From positions 455,696 through 519,695 of the forward strand of contig SIJG01000039.1 in assembly GCA_023374025.1 (NCBI GenBank): a DNA stretch of 64,000 nt. The letters run 5' to 3'. The stretch comes from Heterodera schachtii. Lineage: Eukaryota > Nematoda > Chromadorea > Rhabditida > Heteroderidae. Positions within the stretch are counted from its first letter, which is position 1. Each line of letters starts with the position of its first letter. The notes under the pieces are model-generated. The model was not told where the DNA came from. It worked only from the letters and a program-made list of their open reading frames with translations, and searched no databases. This document shows positions 11,638 to 25,261 of the stretch, one piece after another. Both the position numbers and the translations under genes were made by a program.

Positions 11638-11710
11638 ACAAGGTCGCGCAGCTGGGTACAAAAACGAGACGCAAGGCTACGACGCGAGCAAGGCATTGTC
11701 ATCACTAACA
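11638..11710 (+). other. Possible terminal exon of the 10-kb gene
   Basis: After an acceptor-like AAATTTTTAG (ending 11637) there is a less A+T-rich stretch that is open in all three frames. One frame ends KTRRKATTRARHCHH and then stops at 11706-11708, a basic tail that would suit a nuclear protein. Which frame is used cannot be decided because the donor of exon 7 is unknown. Confidence 0.3.
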
Positions 11711-14700
11711 ATCATAAACAACATCAGAGGGATGAAATTGTGTGGAGTCAAAATTTTTTTACAAACGATGATCCATTTTGTTCAACATTTAATTTATTTT
11801 TTCACATTTTCACACATAATTTAAATGTACATCAATCTAATTTCATATTTTACTACACATATAATTTTTTACCATATTATTTAGACTTGTATCAAAAACT
11901 GACCATGCTACTATCTGCACCTGTGGCATAAAGATAATGTATTAATTAAATTTTTACAAAGTAGAAGTGTATCCGCTTAAAGCAACAATACAAAATTATT
12001 TTCATATTAATATATTATAAAATAGACAATTAAAATGTACTTTTTTAGAACAAAAAAGTAAGGAAAGCAGCTTCCTTAAAATATGTGATGTAAAATGTGA
12101 GTAATCAAAGACTATTTCAAAGTTAAAAAGAATTGAGTATTAAATGTCATAAAAGAATATTTTTTGCATCGCTTTAAATAAAAATAAATAAATATTATTT
12201 TAATCAAATAAAAAAGGAAAATAATATTTATGTAAATCAAAGATTTAAAAGAAATTAAACGTACAATAACTTGGAATTAGTGTTTTTTTCAGAAAACATT
12301 TATCCTAATTATTTTATTAATTATTTCAATATGTTAAATATAGAATATTTGTTTAATCATCATTTTGATAATATTGTTTGCTTTAATAAATATATTTTAA
12401 ATTACTAAACAGAACAAATTATATGATAAATTTTAATTTAATGTTTTCTTTTTATTTATATTAATTATTTCTAAATAATGGATTAATAGCTAAATAATAA
12501 ATAATTATTTGAAAAGCAAAAATCATATTAGAAAATAAAATAATAAATAAATTTATTAGCTTTAATATTTGAGCACAACAGAACAATAATAAATACTAAA
12601 AAAATGAATATAAAACAAAAAAAAAATTAGCTCGCCAGAAACCTTTTTCTTTTTTCAGGTCTGCAGCAGGTGAAATTTTTATAAAATACATATGTATTAA
12701 CTAACATATACTACTTACACAGTGTTGTATAAATATAAAAAGTTAATATTTTTTTAAGAAGTCATTTTTCTAAATATTATTAAACTTTTAAATAAATTTC
12801 TTATATAAAAATCGAACAATTATTTATTCTTTCTTTATTTAGCTCAAAATACGAAAATTCGCATAAGAAAAAAAAGTGAAAAACCAATTCTTTTATAGAG
12901 ATATAAATTTTCAAAATATATTTGAATAAAACCAAAAATTTAAAACTTAATTTAAAATATAAAAATTATTATTTTAGTTATTTTTTTTGAAAATTTATTA
13001 TATATGTTTTTTAAATTTGGTATTACTCTGTCCAATAAAAATAGTAAAAAAATAAAAATGATAAAACATTTTAAAAACATAAGATTACAAAACAATTATC
13101 AAAGATAATAAAAAAATTTAAAATGATGTCAAAATTTGCATTCGAAGAATTAAATTAATCGGATACAAAGGAAAACAATTAATTCAAAACTTGACTTTTG
13201 AGGTCGAAATTGAATAAATAAGCAAAAGAAAATTTTAAAATTATTTTTATGCCGTCTAAAAAGATTTTCAAAAATTAAATAAGTGACGAAATTTGAAAGC
13301 AAATAAAAATGTAAAAAAATGATGAAAATTCTTTGATTTTTTACTTTGTTATTATTTTGAAATAACATAGTAATCATTTAAAAGTGAATTTTTAAAAACC
13401 AAATGCACTAGAGAATGCTAAAGAAATATAGTAAATTTTCTTGAAAATAAATTAGATTATTAATATTGATATATATTCACTTATTCAATTAAGTCATATA
13501 TTTCTTTATTTTTAAAGTTTCGTTATTAGTTAAATAAAAGTTTTTTAAAACTATGCTCAAGAATTCTTAACATTCTGAAATTTAATTTTTGATTAAAAAA
13601 AATATATAATACTTTTAACATATTTCGTTTATTAAACGTTTCATTAATTACAAATGACTTTTTAAGATTTAAATCAAATTTATTAAACTTTTCATTAATT
13701 ACAAATGACTTATTTAAGATTTAAATCAAACCACAAAGTTTTATATATTTTATTATTTTTTATTTGATTAATTTTTGATCAATTTTGTTCAGAATAATTG
13801 AAATCTGTTTAAAACAGCACAGTGAATACTTTTTTAATAAACACAAAAACTTCAAAATGTGACTTTGAATTTTTTGATAGAATCTCACATTTTGCCGGAT
13901 GAAAGTTATTTAATTTATTTTTTGGCGTTTTTTTCATTTAGTGTAATTACTCTTTTTTTTATTGATTACTTTTTAATTAGATTAGATAATTAGATTTGTT
14001 TAATTGTATTTCAATTATAGTTATTGATAGTTTCTACATCGCTTTTCTGAACATGAATTTAATATCTTAATGCTTTTTTTCTCAATATTTTATTTTTAAT
14101 AATTTATCTTTTTTTATGTATTAATTTCTGAGAGAATATACCAATTTTGTCATTGCATTTTATTGATGAATTTATATTTTTAAATGTTGTTTTGTTTTTT
14201 TACTTAAAATATGCAATTTTATGTTGAAAGTGAACAAATTCTATTGAATTTGATACTGAATGAGTCCCTATATTTTTTTATTAATCCATCTCATAATGAG
14301 CACTTCTTATGATGAGGTCGAATATTATTCTGTGATATTTTCCAAATAAAATTTATTTATCAATTTTAATAATATTTCATTTTGATAAATAATTATAATT
14401 TTTTTGTTGTATATTTATGAATTTTTTTAAAATATAAATTGGTGAATTCTATTTTGCCTAAATAATAACAAGAGATTCAAAAAAACCTACATTAATTAAA
14501 TATCAAAAGTTAAGTTTAATCTCTCTAAAATAATCCTTTCTGACAAATTGTGATGTAAGAATTTAACACAGTGTAAAATTTAATGAATATGAATATTTTA
14601 ACAAAAATTTATCATTTATATAAAAGTATTTAAGCTAAACAAATGGTAATAATAAAAGAAAACAATCAAAACTTATTAGATAAAATATAAGATAATTAAA

Positions 14701-17700
14701 TTAAATTACTTGCATACATACATAATCGTATCGTCAAAATAATACATTAAAGCTTGAAATTACATAGATTATTAAAAAATGATATACCAAAGTGTTCGAA
14801 TGAAAAATAAAGAAAAGTTTTAGAAATTAATCTTTATAATAATTAATTTTTTAAATAAAATATGACTAATAAAGAAATTAATGGAAGAATTTATCCTAAG
14901 CAAATTAATTAAAGTATTAAAATTAATATACATTTTTAAATATATTTAAAGATTTTTAATATAAATTTTTCTATTAGTACTTCAAGATTATTAAAAAATT
15001 TGATTTTATTTTCTAATTATGCTCGAATTTAATAAAAAAATTCATCCAATATTTATTATTCATCTTAAAAAATCATATCTTTGCAATAAAATTAGCATAA
15101 AAGTTAATGTAATGCGATCAAATATTTATATTTGAATGCAACTTAAAAGAATTTAAATGTTATTATAGTGTGAGTTTAAACTAATTAAATACAAAACTTA
15201 TAATTTCGCATTCAGAAAAAAAATAATTATTTTAATAATAAGTACTTTAAATTTCGTAATACAATAAATACCTGAGTGAAAACAACAAAACAATTGTGAG
15301 GACCGTTCAATTTGATATAAATTAAAACTTTTTATTATTGCATTACAAAATTTGACTTTTTATTTATTTATAAATATTATGTCATTTAAAAATTTTGTTA
15401 CTCATTACATATTTTCATTATTAAATATTATATTTTATTTATTCACTGTTTTATTGAAAATAAATAAATTTGTATTTATTGTATTTAATAATTAAATTTA
15501 AATTTTTTCTTGTCCTGGTATATAATTTTGCGCATTGCTTTTTTACAATTTGCAAATTAAACAGAATTATTATTTTATAAAACATTTTAAATATATTCAA
15601 CTATCAACAGAGATGTTCTTATAGCATTTTCATTGAAGTATGATTTTTGTATTTTTATAAATCTTTGTTTTAATTTTTTTTTTTTTTTTGCCTATTTTGT
15701 CATTTTTTTAAATCTTGTAAAAACTTTCCTTTTGGCTTTCCCGCTTGTGAACATACTTTTATTTTCTAGATAATTAATTAATTAATTAATTCAATTTTAT
15801 TTAATAATTTATTAAATCATTTTTTATTTAATTTTTTAATCAAATCAACATAATTGGTCATATGTATTCTTAATAAAAATTTTCCAAATTTATCTTTGAT
15901 AATTTTACCAATAGCCTTTTTTGAATCTGTTTTCGATAATAAAAATATTTAAAAAATCAAAAATTTCGTTTAGCTTTTTCACGTCGATTATTATAGAATA
16001 GATATAAATGGCGAATCTGAAATTGTTCATTTCTTTATTTCAAATTCAAAATCATAAGCGCAATTTTCAGAATTACTTAAGAATAAAAATGATTTGAGAT
16101 TAAATTTATTATAGATAATTCTTGATAATAAACACAACAGAAAAAAGAATTATAGTAAAGAAAAAGCCAAGAATTGTCATCCGTTAAGTTTAAATTTATT
16201 GATACATTAATTTATTATTTAAAAAATGTATAAAATTATATCCAAATAATGAGAATTTAATAAGCCAAATTTATAAAATAATACATTTTTATAAAAATAA
16301 AAAATTTTTATTATGGAATTATGTAATAATTTTCAATTTATTTAGCAATATTCGTTTTTTTCTTGAATGTTTCAAATATTATAAAAAAATTTATTCTCTT
16401 GTTTCTGCTCAATCTAACTCACAATTTTGTTGACTGGCTTCTTAAAATATTATTTTATTCTTTTGTCCAAATGTTTTTTTTCAAATAAATGCTGTTAAAA
16501 CTTTTAATTTGCTTTCTCGTTTTTTTAAGTTTTGAATGTATAAACTAAAATTATTTAGAAGTGTCGACATTATTTTTTTCTAATATTTATTCAAGATTAA
16601 CAAATAATTTAAATTGGAAATATTAATTCGTGTTCCAATATCATTTTTATATTGAAAAAGTAAATAAAAAATTAAATTTAATTATTATATTTTAATATAT
16701 CTAAAAGACAGAGATCATGCAAATAGAAATTTTAAAATTGTATAACACCTAAAAACTAGCCCAATATTTTTACAAAAAATTTTTTAATCAAAAAAACTAT
16801 AAAAATGTAAGATAATTAATTAATTTAAAAACTGATCAATCATATTATTATTAATGTATTTTTGAAAATAAAAATATAATTAATAAAAAATAATATTTGA
16901 AATCAATAATAAACGAGAAAATTAACAAATCATTCTTTTAAAAATTATAAATAAATTTTATTTTTATTTATATTATTTCATAAAGCATTCTTAAATAAAC
17001 AATATTACATAAAATATCATTATACATATGATGAACAATAAACTAAAATAATGATTTTTAGCAATTTCTTTGCTTTTATCTGTGATTCTATAATAAAAAT
17101 ATAAAATGCTTCATTGAACCCAATAAATTGCCATATAATGTAATGTATTATTGTATATCCATAATATTTAACTTTGAAATAATTGCAATTAAACTAAAAT
17201 CAAGAAACAAATTTATCAAAAAAATGTATTAGCAAAAAAAAAATTAATAGAATTATTATAATTTTATAAAATATTCAAATAAATAAAATATTTATATATT
17301 TAAGTGCATTAGTCAATTCATTCTTTTTTTAATAATAAACGGACTTTACAATATTCCTAAGGTTATATAAACTTTAAATTGTAAATGGCATATTAAGTTT
17401 ACTACTGTTTATACATAAAATAAATAATATTAAAGCAGTGAATTATTGGTAAAAATCGTAGAATATTATGGGCATAAATAATAAAGATTAAAAAAAAACT
17501 CTTAACAGGCCAAAATAATTTAATGATAATAAAAAAAATAATAATGATAAAACTCATTTATTTCTTTTTAAAAATTTTGGCAACGGACATTTTTAAGGAA
17601 AAAAATTCGCAAATGATACATGAAATTTGAACTAAATAAAAAATTTACAAATTGATCTTTAAATAAATTTTCCTTCTTAATAAAAGTTATCAAAAATCAA

Positions 17701-17968
17701 ATATAGCTTTTAATAAATTTATAATCAATTAAATTTTAAAAAATACTAACATTATATATATTATTGGGTGTATGGAAAGTTTTGTTTTAGTGCCAAAAAA
17801 ATTCATTATAATTCATAATATTCAAGTAATAAAGAAAATTTAATGAAAGTTTTCTATATTATTTTTTTATATTAGCCCAATACAAATTTTTTTTAAATGA
17901 ATACAGTTAAAATACATGAATATATTAATTTTTGTAAGATGCAAATTTTAAAGAAATTTGATTGGGAA
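11711..17968. other. A+T-rich region, no gene seen
   Basis: No supported exon, RNA gene or GC-rich island. ORFs here (for example 13150-13377 minus) are made of A+T-rich codons only and look like chance. It holds the 51-bp tandem duplication at 13628-13730. Confidence 0.6.
13628..13730. repeat. 51-bp tandem duplication
   Basis: Two adjacent copies (13628-13678, 13679-about 13730) share CATTAATTACAAATGACTT and AAGATTTAAATCAAA. The period equals that of the unrelated duplication at 2530. Confidence 0.85.
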
Positions 17969-18098
17969 CAGTGATGCCAACCCGAACCCGAAACCCGAGA
18001 CCCGAAACCCGAGGTTTTTCTCAACCCGAACCCGAAATTTTTCGAGTGCCCGACCCGAAACCCGAACCCGAAATTTTTCTCAACCCGCGGCATCACTG
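17969..18098. mobile_element. Complete 130-bp hAT-type MITE
   Basis: It starts CAGTGATGCC (17969) and ends GGCATCACTG (18098), a perfect 10-bp terminal inverted repeat. It is flanked by a perfect 8-bp target duplication ATTGGGAA (17961-17968 and 18099-18106). The 8-bp duplication and CA..G end are diagnostic of the hAT superfamily. The interior is an imperfect array of ACCCGAA/CCCGAAACCCG words. It has no coding capacity; the minus-strand frame across it is a shadow. The perfect duplication suggests a fairly recent insertion. Confidence 0.92.
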
Positions 18099-20354
18099 AT
18101 TGGGAAACAAACAAAAAAAATTACCGATTACTGATGTTAAATAGTGATTATGATCTGCCTGGCGCCAAGAGATTATTAAAGTAATTAAAATAGAATTAAT
18201 TAGCTTTCAATAACTACTTTTTGGTAATTTAAAAATCATCAGAAATACTGTTGAAAAATTCAAACTAAATCAAATTAAATTATTAATCATTTAGTGTGAG
18301 TTGTATTTTTCACTATTAGAAATAAGTTATCTTATTTATTTCGACGATTTAAAATTTTCTCTAAATTTAAATGAATAAAATTTATTTTTTATGATTTATT
18401 TAGTTGTTTATTTAATAAAATTCTTTTATATTTCATTGATTGCATTATTTTATTGGTCAGTTATTTGGTAAATTAGTGCATATTTTTATTCTAGAATTAT
18501 TTTTATACGCAACAATTTTCTTAATTTGTTTCGTTAAAAAATTGGTTGATTCTTTTTTTTTATTTAAATGTTTATTCTAATAAATCTTTACTTACTTTGT
18601 TAGAGATGGGCGCGAAGCGGCCAAGTGAGTTCGACAAAAATTTTCTTAATTAGGTTGAATTTTTTGATTTTTTGTTCATTAGCAAATTAATTTTTGCATA
18701 TTTTTTAAGTTAAAAATAACATTCTATATAAAAAGATTTAATGTATTTTTTTGTTCAAATATGTGTCTCCATTTTTAATTTTTATTTTTTTCATTTCATC
18801 TTGATTTTCCGTACAGTGGAAAGAAGGGGTCCGGCGGTACCGATAGGCACCGCCGGGGGAAGTTTTGAAAATTTGAGTGTGATTTGTTAACAGATTTTCA
18901 ACAAAAAGGCTGGTTTTTGGAAAATAATAATATTTGAACTCAATAATATAAGAAATTTACAAAACATCTTTTTTTTAATTATAAAATTATTTTTATTTAT
19001 ATTATTTCATAAAGCATTATTAAATAAAGAATATTGCAAAAATAGATTAAATATTTATTTATTATTGTATTTTTAAAAAAAGATTTTTTATTTTGAATAA
19101 AAATGTTTATAAAAAAGATAAAAAAAAATACAGAAAAACGGTATAAAAAATCAAAAATAATCTAAAGACGCAAAATTTAGGAATTGTTAAATTTTTAATG
19201 ATAATAAATGATAAGATAAGTTTGAATTTTAAAAAAATTAAATAAAAAATAATATTAATGTATTGAAGTAAATTTTTACTAATAAAAAATTTTTATAGGA
19301 AAAAATACTAATAAATAATCTTTCTGAATTTGCATCATTTAATAATTAAATTAATAATTTAAAATAATAATGTTATTATATTTATCATACCTAAATTTTA
19401 ACAAATATTTTAAAATTATTACGATAGAAAATTGCTAATTAAAAATTACATGTAATTTAAACTAACGAAACGGTCGAGATCAAATCAAGTCAAAAATTTA
19501 GTATTCGCTAAGTGAAAACCTAAAAAATATACAAATTAAAAATAGACATTTTATTGCATTTATGCTAGAATTGATGAGAAGCATTAAATGTTATTTTCAT
19601 CTGTAATTTGAATAAGTATTTTGATACAAAATAAGTCCATAGGAAAAAATAATCAAATGTCAATAAAAATATCATAGACTCACACAAATTTAATTAACAA
19701 AGATGTTTAGAATCTATAATTATTATTACTCATATTATTATAATACAATTGGCAATTGAATAAAAAAAAATAATTTTTTGGAGACGCACAAAGTTGGCTT
19801 AATTGCTGGGAAGAAAAAATAATAACAAATATATATAACGGATTTAATTAAGAAAAAAAATTGACTAAATTCAAATAAAAAGAAAAATGAATAATGTTTA
19901 AGAATAACTTTAAATTTCAATAATCAATTTATTTTTATTAAATGATACAAAATTATATTTAAAAAATAACAGAATTTTTTAGCTTGGTTATAATTATTAG
20001 TAAAACAAATAGTTTATAATTATTTCTTATACACGATTTTTTTAATAGTGAAATAAAAATAAAATTCCCTTAACACCGGAGAGAAAGTCTATATTTGCAT
20101 CTAAGGCTTATTTTGTGTAACACATTAAATATAATTGCTTTTATTTATTTAGCATAATTTAAAAGTGTACTTCGCAGCTTGTTTTACTTAGGTTCTAATT
20201 CATTTTAAATTTTGAATTTCTCCAATATTTTGGTGGGATATATAAATGGTGGATTTTTATAAATTAATGAAATATTTTACATTTTTTTTTCTCGATTTTA
20301 TTAAATTTCAAAGTAATTATAGCAGTATTTTTGGAAGATGGAAATTATTAAATC
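18099..20354. other. A+T-rich region with hAT-like fragments
   Basis: Apart from a hAT-like left end (TAGAGATGGGCGCGAAGCGG at 18601) and the GC-rich hairpin at 18831-18856, nothing but A+T-rich sequence is seen. No right end matching 18601 was found. Confidence 0.5.
18831..18856. repeat. Conserved GC-rich hairpin, copy 1
   Basis: CCGGCGGTACC, loop GATA, GGCACCGCCGG: an 11-bp stem with one A-C mismatch. It is followed by TGTTAACAGATTTT as in the copy at 24348. It marks a decayed copy of the repeat family described at 23896-25464. Confidence 0.8.
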
Positions 20355-20528
20355 TTATGTAAAATTTATTATTCCTGATTCGGTCGTGATCGTGTTCAGA
20401 TGCAAATCAAAAACCTTTTCCCCAATTTCCTCAAATGAATCGCATTTGTTATTTATAAACCAAAGAATATTTAGAAGAATCGACAATCTTTTAAAATATT
20501 TATTTTGGATTATTATTTGCTTTTTGCC
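20355..20528 (-). pseudogene. Exon-like frame, unknown protein
   Basis: On the minus strand an acceptor-like AAAATATAG precedes a 58-codon open frame (20528 down to the stop at 20355). It starts GKKQIIIQNKYFKRLS and ends in less A+T-rich codons for CDSFEEIGEKVF and DLHLNTITTESG. The second half has a base composition unlike the surroundings and resembles a terminal exon. I find no upstream exons in the next 300 bp, so it may be an isolated remnant. It shows weak resemblance to FDIETISTIDETN in the minus-strand fragment at 29.9 kb. The plus-strand ORF 20338-20604 over the same place ends in A+T-only codons and looks like its shadow. Confidence 0.25.
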
Positions 20529-20604
20529 CTATATTTTTACTTATAAACTTTATAAAATAATTATGTCTTTTTGCAATTTAATTTTTGTTTTTTTATTATT
20601 TTAA

Positions 20605-23600
20605 TTTATTCAATTACTGAGAATAACTTTTGATGATTCTTATTGGATTCATTAATAAAAAAAAAGTTATCTTAAATAAATCATATAGATATGTCAAAAA
20701 ATATATATATTCATAAAGATTACTACAAAATTTTTAAATTAAAAATACAAATCAATAAACAGAGTGCCAAATCTAAACTGCGATGAATTTATTTTAATTT
20801 ATTCAAATAATTTTAAAAAATACAAAATTTTGTATTAAATTAAAATATAAATAATATTTTTAAATTTTTATAAGTTTAGTATTTAAAATTTTTATTTCTT
20901 AAACTTTTGTGAAAGTTAAAAAAATATCTTTTTATTTCAATAATATTAATTTGCATTTGAAAATTATTTTTGCAGAATTTTTATAAACTATTTTGTTAAT
21001 AATTCATTTTATTTATTTAGTTATTCATGTTTAATATAATTATTTGTTATTTAGAGTAGTTTCATCAGTTTTTATATTAATTATTCATATTTTGCTAAAT
21101 ATTCTCCTTTGATTAAATTTACATTATCAAAATAATCTTTAAATTTAATTAATCATCTTTTATTTTTATTAAATGTTAACTTATTGACGACACAAAAAGT
21201 AATAAATTTTGTATAAATTAATAAGAACAAATTTAATTTTTTATCTCCTTTGTGTAAATTTGAGAAGAATTATTAAAATTATATTATTATATATAATTTT
21301 CAAAAAAATAAATAAAAACTTAAATTAGAAATAAATCCAATTTATTTTTTAACCTATCCTAAAGTGATGGCTTTTTCGACTACTGGCAGTTTTATTTTAA
21401 TGAAACCAAAAATAAATGCCTCAAATAAGAATCATCAAAAAGTTAATATTTACAAAAATTAATAAAGTGAAGTATAATTTTACCGAAAAACTTAAGAAAT
21501 AATGAAAGAAATAATTTTTTAACATATTTATAACTTATTTCCTGCCGGCGAAAGTGCTGTCTTTTTCGACTACTTGGCATTTTTTTATATTATTTAATCC
21601 AATAATATTATAGTAATTTAATATATAAAAACAACATTTGTCAGCTTAACTTTACCGTGACTAAAACAATAAAAATTTAATATGAAACAAAAATTAAAAA
21701 GATAATTAAAATTGAAAAATTTTGCACAATAAAAGTCTAAAAATGACTTAAAAATGACTCAATTGTTTTTGTTTTAAACAAAAAAATTATTATTGTTTCG
21801 GTGCTATAGTTTTAGGAGATCTTTAAAATTAAAAGATATTTTAATGAAAATGGTAAAGGAAATAATAATTTTATAAACAGAGATAAGTAAAAAAAAATTG
21901 AAAAAAAAATCGAAACACGGCCCCCTTCCTATCGGACTCCGACAGATACAAACATCCATCGGTGAGTTATTAATTATGTAAATTAAATTTAACATTAACC
22001 AAAGAAAAATACTATTCAAATGAGAATATTAAAATGTTACCAGAAAATTTTTAATAAATTTACAAAAGGAATAATTTGTTTTGTAATAAAAATCAGTTTA
22101 AAAATAATGAAAAAATAAATAAGTATATGGTTGTTTTTAAATAATTACAAATAAAAATTTGTCAATAATTTTATGCCAATGAAAGTTTTTCAAAATAATT
22201 GGGTTTATGTAAAATAACAAAGATAAAAAATATGTATATATATTTTTAAAAGCATTTATTTTTATGCACTCATAAAAATAACAAAAATATATAATTAACT
22301 TAATACAAAAAAGATTTCCTCAATAAGAGATAGATAACTAAAAAGAAAATTAAAAAACAATAATTTAAAAAAAATAAAAAGTGATGAAATGAAAAATAGT
22401 TTGAAATCAAAATTAAATAAATAAGTAATTTTTATAAAATTGTACACCAATTAAAAAGAATAAAACGAAACAAAAAGAAAAGTATAGAAAAAATAATTAA
22501 GCGTTTACAAAATTTTCGGAATAGACTTGCAGGTTCATTTGAAGAATAATATAAAATAATTCATAATCACTGATAAGTTGCTAAATAATAACATTAAAAA
22601 AGTAACATAGAATTTTATCTGAAAATGATTTATATACATAAAAATAAAGAGAAAATAATTTTTAAAATATATTTTTTTTATTTTATTTTATAAAAAAAAA
22701 CGATTATAATTTTATTAATGAATATAAACAAAAAAACTCTCAAAAATATTAAATTGAATTAAATTTTGTAATATGAATTTAACTTTAAATGAATTAATCT
22801 TATGAATTAAAACAAAATATTTGAAGGAAAATCATTTAAAATAGAAAATTTCATTTAGCAAAAAATATTTTTAAATAATTATTTTTATCTTATAATTTAA
22901 AAAAAAGCCAGAAAAATGATCAGTATCTCATGAAATAGGTCATATAAAATTTTTTTTGTATACTAAAATTTGTGTGCTAAAAAAAATTAAAATTTTGATT
23001 TTGGCCGATTGTAACTTATCAATAAAAAGAGTAAAAACACTTTTACTAATACAACTTTGGTATTATTGTTTATTACTGTTTAAAATAATAAAATAATTAT
23101 AATACTCCAAAAATAAAAATCAATAATTACAAAAGTAATCATTTTCAAAAACAATATCAAAGAAATTAAGAATTAAGACTTGATGACAAAAATTCGGATT
23201 TGAAAAATTATCAAGTTACCCTTTAAAATTTAAATGATAAAAATATTTTACTGTAAAATAAACGAAGATTAGCGTTGGTTGGTTGACCCATCTATTTTTT
23301 ATTGTCAATAAAGAATATTACTGTCTAACAGATTTCAGTAGAATGGACTGGAAAAATGTGGTATTTAGTTATAATAAATAAAAGTTTGGCATAATTCGAT
23401 TAGTGAAAATAATTTTTTATTTAGCAATAATAATTCAAATTATTTAAAATGAATATTTTTAAATATCTAAAAAATTATTAACTAATTCTCAAAATTAAAA
23501 CAATGAAAGCATATACATAGCAAAATTTAAAACGATTAAAATATATTCAAATCATTTACAATGATGCAAAACAAATAAACCTATTAATAAAAAATTATTT

Positions 23601-23895
23601 CTGAATACGAGGTTATATTCAGAAACTTTTTAAATAATTGTTTACATGTTGTAATAAATGTAAGATAATTCAAATAATGCACCGAAAAGCATTAAAAGAC
23701 GATTAATATAAATAATTACATAAAAATAGAAAACATTAAAATTAAAAACGTGTTCTTTATTATAAATTTCAGAAAAGCAACTAGACTGTATAATTTTTGC
23801 ATATTTAAAATAAAAATCATTTTCTTAAATTATTAAAAATATTTCAAAGTAATATTTTTGGAATTATTAAAAAAACAAATACATCTTTATTATAT
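20605..23895. other. A+T-rich region, no gene seen
   Basis: No supported exon. Two related stretches about 180 bp apart (21361-21395 and 21545-21580) share CTTTTTCGACTAC and an AAAGTG(A/C)TG(G/T)CTTTTTCG core; a looser relative is at 46311-46325. These may be remnants of a repeat. Confidence 0.5.
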
Positions 23896-24179
23896 TAGAG
23901 ACCGGACAAGAGGGTCGGTCGGTCGGTTTCGGTTAAAAACCGAAAAAAACCGAAACCGAAAAACTCAAAAAATTCTCGGTCGGTCGGTTTCGGTTTAAAA
24001 CCGAAAAAAAGCGAAACCGAAAAAAACCGAAGAAAAATTTTCGGTTTTTTTCGGTTTTTCGGTTTTTTGATTTTGTTTATTTTTCCCCAAAAAAGAAATA
24101 AACCTTTTTTATTAACGGAAAAATGCTCTTTAATATTTATATTGTATTTTTGGGATTTTTGCTTCTTTTGCAGGGCTAC

Positions 24180-24220
24180 TAGTGCTGTTCGAGACCAAAA
24201 ATTTACCGAGACTCGAGCTT
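24180..24220 (+). mobile_element. Left-end fragment of the 3239-3769 family
   Basis: TAGTGCTGTTCGAGACC followed by ACCGAGACTCGAGC matches the first about 40 bp of the element at 3239. The rest is missing, so it is a truncated insertion or a template-switch product. Confidence 0.7.
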
Positions 24221-24347
24221 TTTGTTTTATTTTTTATTTTGATTCAATTAAGTACCATAATTATCAATCCAAAAACACAAAAGAAAAAATGCATGTTTTT
24301 TTTCGCAGTTTCTGAGTCAATTTTAAAAACAAAAGCGTTTGGGTGCA

Positions 24348-24369
24348 GGCGGTGCCGATAGGCGCCGCC
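24348..24369 (+). repeat. Conserved GC-rich hairpin, copy 2
   Basis: GGCGGTGCC, loop GATA, GGCGCCGCC: a 9-bp stem with one G-T pair. It is followed at about 45 bp by TGTTAACAGATTTAG, shared with the copies at 18831 and 52159. Confidence 0.85.
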
Positions 24370-24634
24370 GGGAAAAACTGAAATTTTTAGTGCGCTTTGT
24401 TAACAGATTTAGTCCAAAAATGAAAATACTTTATAAAGTTTTAATTATAAAATTGAGATTAATTCCGATCGAAAAAAGGAATAATTTTTACAAATTAGAA
24501 GAAAATAAATTACTTGGAGGGGAAAATTTATATAATATAAGTTTACCAAAACTAAAAATCCTTAATTTTCTTAAAAAATTGGCTAAAATTGCAAAAATTT
24601 GCTCATTTTTGGACAAAATGTGTTAACAAATCGC

Positions 24635-25261
24635 TAGAGACCGCAAAAAAAGCACCAAAAATCGCGAAAAAGGCACTATAATAGGCACCAAAAAATTGAA
24701 AAAAGGCATGAAAAGGCACGAAAACCCCGAAAAAGGCATGAAAAAAGGCATTTAAAAAAATTGTTCTAAGGTTTTTAGTGAGCAAAACACGTAAAACTTA
24801 ACCAAATAACTTAATTTTGGTCATTTTTAAAATTATTAATGTTTTATAATGTTTTTCGAAAAGAACATTAGAAAACCAAAAAATTTTTCAAGAAAAAAAA
24901 GATGAAATTTTGGCGATCAATTTTTAAGAAAATTTTTAATTCTTAGAGGTGTATTTTCTGAAAATTTTTCAATTCTTAGGGGTGTATTTTCTAAAATTTT
25001 TCCAAGTCATTTCTTAGGGGTGCATTTTCCCGATTTTATTGGACTTTTTCGGAAAAAAAACGCCAAAAAAGCACCAAAATCGGAAAAAAAACGCCAAAAA
25101 AGGCACCAAAACGGCAAAATGCCAAAAAAGGCAAAAAAAAAAAAAGCATAATAAAAGTCAACGTAGAAGCCTCAAACCAAGTGGAAAATGCGTTATTTAT
25201 GCTTAATATATCGAAACTAGTGCGCAGAAAAAAAGGCATTTGCCTCAAAATGCGGTCTCTA
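24635..25261. mobile_element. Complete nested hAT-type element (family A, GGCA-rich)
   Basis: It starts TAGAGACCGCA (24635) and ends TGCGGTCTCTA (25261), an 11-bp perfect inverted repeat. The flanks are a perfect 8-bp duplication CAAATCGC (24627-24634 and 25262-25269), diagnostic of hAT. It lies inside the element 23896-25464. The interior is rich in AAAAAGGCA(C/T) words near both ends and has CTTAGGGGTG(T/C)ATTTTC three times (about 24943-25030). No coding frame of interest; ORFs here are shadows. Relatives: 2985-3201, 33400-34030, 51661-52143 and 55425-55905. Confidence 0.9.
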
